In this document: positions 5,590-6,212 of the stretch, in pieces | Layout: each line of letters opens with the position of its first letter | Position numbering within the stretch: the stretch's first letter is position 1 | DNA from: Candidatus Woesearchaeota archaeon | GTDB taxonomy: Archaea > Nanoarchaeota > Nanoarchaeia > Woesearchaeales > GW2011-AR4 | Direction of reading: 5' to 3' | DNA: 6,212 nucleotides | NCBI GenBank assembly: GCA_023259315.1 | Contig: JAHFQL010000073.1 | Coordinates: 1 to 6,212, forward strand | Made by a program: the position numbers and the translations under genes | Notes under the pieces: model-generated | The model's input: only the letters and a program-made list of their open reading frames with translations | What the model was told of the DNA's origin: nothing | Databases searched by the model: none

Positions 5590-6054
5590 ATGCCATCAGA
5601 TTTCGCAACAAGACAGAAAAATGACATTATACGAGATGTAAGCTCGCTAGGCAGCCTCATATTATACCTGCTGTTTTGCCTTTTTCTTTTGGCGTTAAGG
5701 AATTATTATCTGCTTAAACGGATGCTTGCAGGGCTGTTTGTCGTGTATTTTGTCGTCATCTTGATACGGACTTTTTACTTCAAGGAAAGGCCTTTGAAAA
5801 TATCACACAAAAATTATTTGGAAAGCCTGGACGCTTCATCTTTCCCGAGCCTCCATGCCGTGAGGGTAACTTTTTTCTTTGCTACGATTATAAGATATTT
5901 TAGCAATATCTATTTTTCGATTTTTGCATTGCTTGCAGTGCTGGCTGTGAGTTATACAAGAATACAGCTTAAAAAACATGACTGGAAGGATGTCAGCGCC
6001 GGCGTATTAACTGGGATTGCCGTTTACTATTTTATTAGGATTATCTTCGGCTAG
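5590..6054 (+). CDS. PAP2-superfamily membrane phosphatase
   Basis: A 154-residue integral membrane protein with four to five predicted helices (about 20-38, 45-62, 91-103, 106-122 and 136-153). The three PAP2 acid-phosphatase motifs are present in order. Motif 1 (KX6RP) appears as R60-X6-R67-P68, with lysine replaced by arginine. Motif 2 (PSGH) appears as FPSLH (P86, H89), a variant I associate with other PAP2 proteins. Motif 3 (SRX5HX3D) appears as T123-R124-X5-H130-X3-D134, which keeps the catalytic histidine pair H89/H130 and the aspartate. The family removes phosphate from lipid substrates such as polyprenyl diphosphate carriers or phosphatidic-acid-type lipids, so recycling of the glycan lipid carrier is one reasonable role. 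It is shorter than most PAP2 proteins and probably lacks an N-terminal helix. The ATG at 5590 is supported by the TATA box 25 nt upstream and by an in-frame stop at 5575. Confidence 0.88.
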   Translation: MPSDFATRQKNDIIRDVSSLGSLILYLLFCLFLLALRNYYLLKRMLAGLFVVYFVVILIRTFYFKERPLKISHKNYLESLDASSFPSLHAVRVTFFFATIIRYFSNIYFSIFALLAVLAVSYTRIQLKKHDWKDVSAGVLTGIAVYYFIRIIFG

Positions 6055-6065
6055 TTTCTCTGGTT

Positions 6066-6087
6066 CTTTGGATACCAATAACCAAAG
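6066..6087 (+). terminator. Small hairpin after the PAP2 gene, possible transcript end
   Basis: CTTTGG (6066-6071) and CCAAAG (6082-6087) can form a 6-bp stem with a 10-nt loop, 12 bases after the PAP2 stop codon. No long T tract follows, so it is not a standard terminator. It could also be part of an end of the element that carries the next gene. Confidence 0.25.
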
Positions 6088-6147
6088 CGACTGTTCAATT
6101 TGATTATTAGTTTACACTTTAATATTTGATAAGATTTCTCTTCTTTT

Positions 6148-6153
6148 GAGGTG
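6148..6153 (+). promoter_or_regulatory. Strong SD site before the last ORF
   Basis: GAGGTG, a near-perfect archaeal SD, lies six bases before the ATG at 6160. An A/T-rich TATA-like stretch (TTTAATATTT, about 6118-6127) lies upstream at a distance that allows a short leader. Together they mark a real translation start even though the frame breaks soon after. Confidence 0.6.
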
Positions 6154-6159
6154 TTTTTA

Positions 6160-6212
6160 ATGGAAAAATTAAACGAAAAAAAAGAAAGTGGATAATACAG
6201 CAGTTTAGAAGT
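6160..6212 (+). pseudogene. Start of a possible transposase-like gene, frame broken at an A8 run, cut by window edge
   Basis: From the ATG at 6160 the frame gives MEKLNEKKESG and stops at TAA 6193-6195. If the ribosome slips back one base in the run of eight A at 6176-6183, which contains the A-AAA-AAA slippery pattern, the reading becomes MEKLNEKKRKWIIQQFRS and stays open to the window end. That product looks like the first helix of a helix-turn-helix domain, as found at the N-terminus of IS481-like and related transposases, though 18 residues are too few for assignment. In the -1 frame there is no ATG of its own before the run. Possible explanations are programmed -1 frameshifting, a decayed insertion sequence, or a one-base homopolymer error in the assembly. 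Confidence 0.4.

Noticed and set aside
5453..5641. 62-residue plus-strand ORF before and overlapping the PAP2 gene
   Set aside because: It has a TATA-like stretch about 27 nt upstream but no recognisable family, lies across the PAP2 promoter and overlaps the PAP2 start in another frame.
1..6212. CRISPR array
   Set aside because: No regularly spaced direct repeats of CRISPR size anywhere in the window.

Overview
The window looks like a stretch of an AT-rich archaeal chromosome, most likely from a small-genome DPANN-type lineage (Woesearchaeota or Pacearchaeota would fit). This is inferred from the sequence, not from a search. The main evidence is promoter layout. At least three genes have a clear archaeal TATA box about 24-27 nt before the ATG and no Shine-Dalgarno (SD) site, as expected for leaderless mRNAs. 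Arginine is coded mostly by AGA/AGG, and the families present (RHH/PIN toxin-antitoxin, P-loop kinase-like protein beside a dCMP deaminase, archaeal-style ThiF protein) agree.

Layout, left to right. (1) 3-569 (+): the 3' part of a P-loop nucleotide-kinase-like protein, cut by the window edge. (2) 570-856: a gene-free stretch with several GC-rich hairpins. (3) 857-1297 (+): a complete ComEB-type dCMP deaminase. (4) 1314-2636 (-): a complete M16 zinc peptidase, convergent with the deaminase and preceded by an SD site. (5) 2761-3708 (+): an NAD-dependent L-lactate dehydrogenase with its own promoter and a 12-bp palindrome over the likely transcription start. (6) 3840-4390 (+): a VapB antitoxin and PIN toxin VapC, where the toxin frame has no standard start codon but has an SD site placed exactly in front of an ACG. 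(7) 4394-5374 (-): a ThiF/MoeB/HesA-type E1-like adenylyltransferase. (8) 5590-6054 (+): a short PAP2 membrane phosphatase. (9) 6160-6212 (+): the beginning of a gene with a strong SD, whose frame breaks at an A8 run after 9-10 codons. In the -1 frame it resembles the helix-turn-helix start of a transposase.

The window is a set of mostly single-gene transcription units. The kinase-like gene and the deaminase are the only pair with an obvious functional link besides VapBC. In other organisms (yeast Dcd1, Vibrio AvcD/DcdV) a P-loop kinase-like domain and a dCMP deaminase domain are fused in one protein. Here they are separate, with the structured spacer between them. The lactate dehydrogenase points to a fermentative life, and PAP2 to lipid-carrier or phospholipid dephosphorylation. 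The ThiF protein would activate a ubiquitin-like or sulfur-carrier protein that is not encoded here.

The points most worth checking are the structured spacer between kinase and deaminase, the ACG start of VapC, and the frame break in the last gene.
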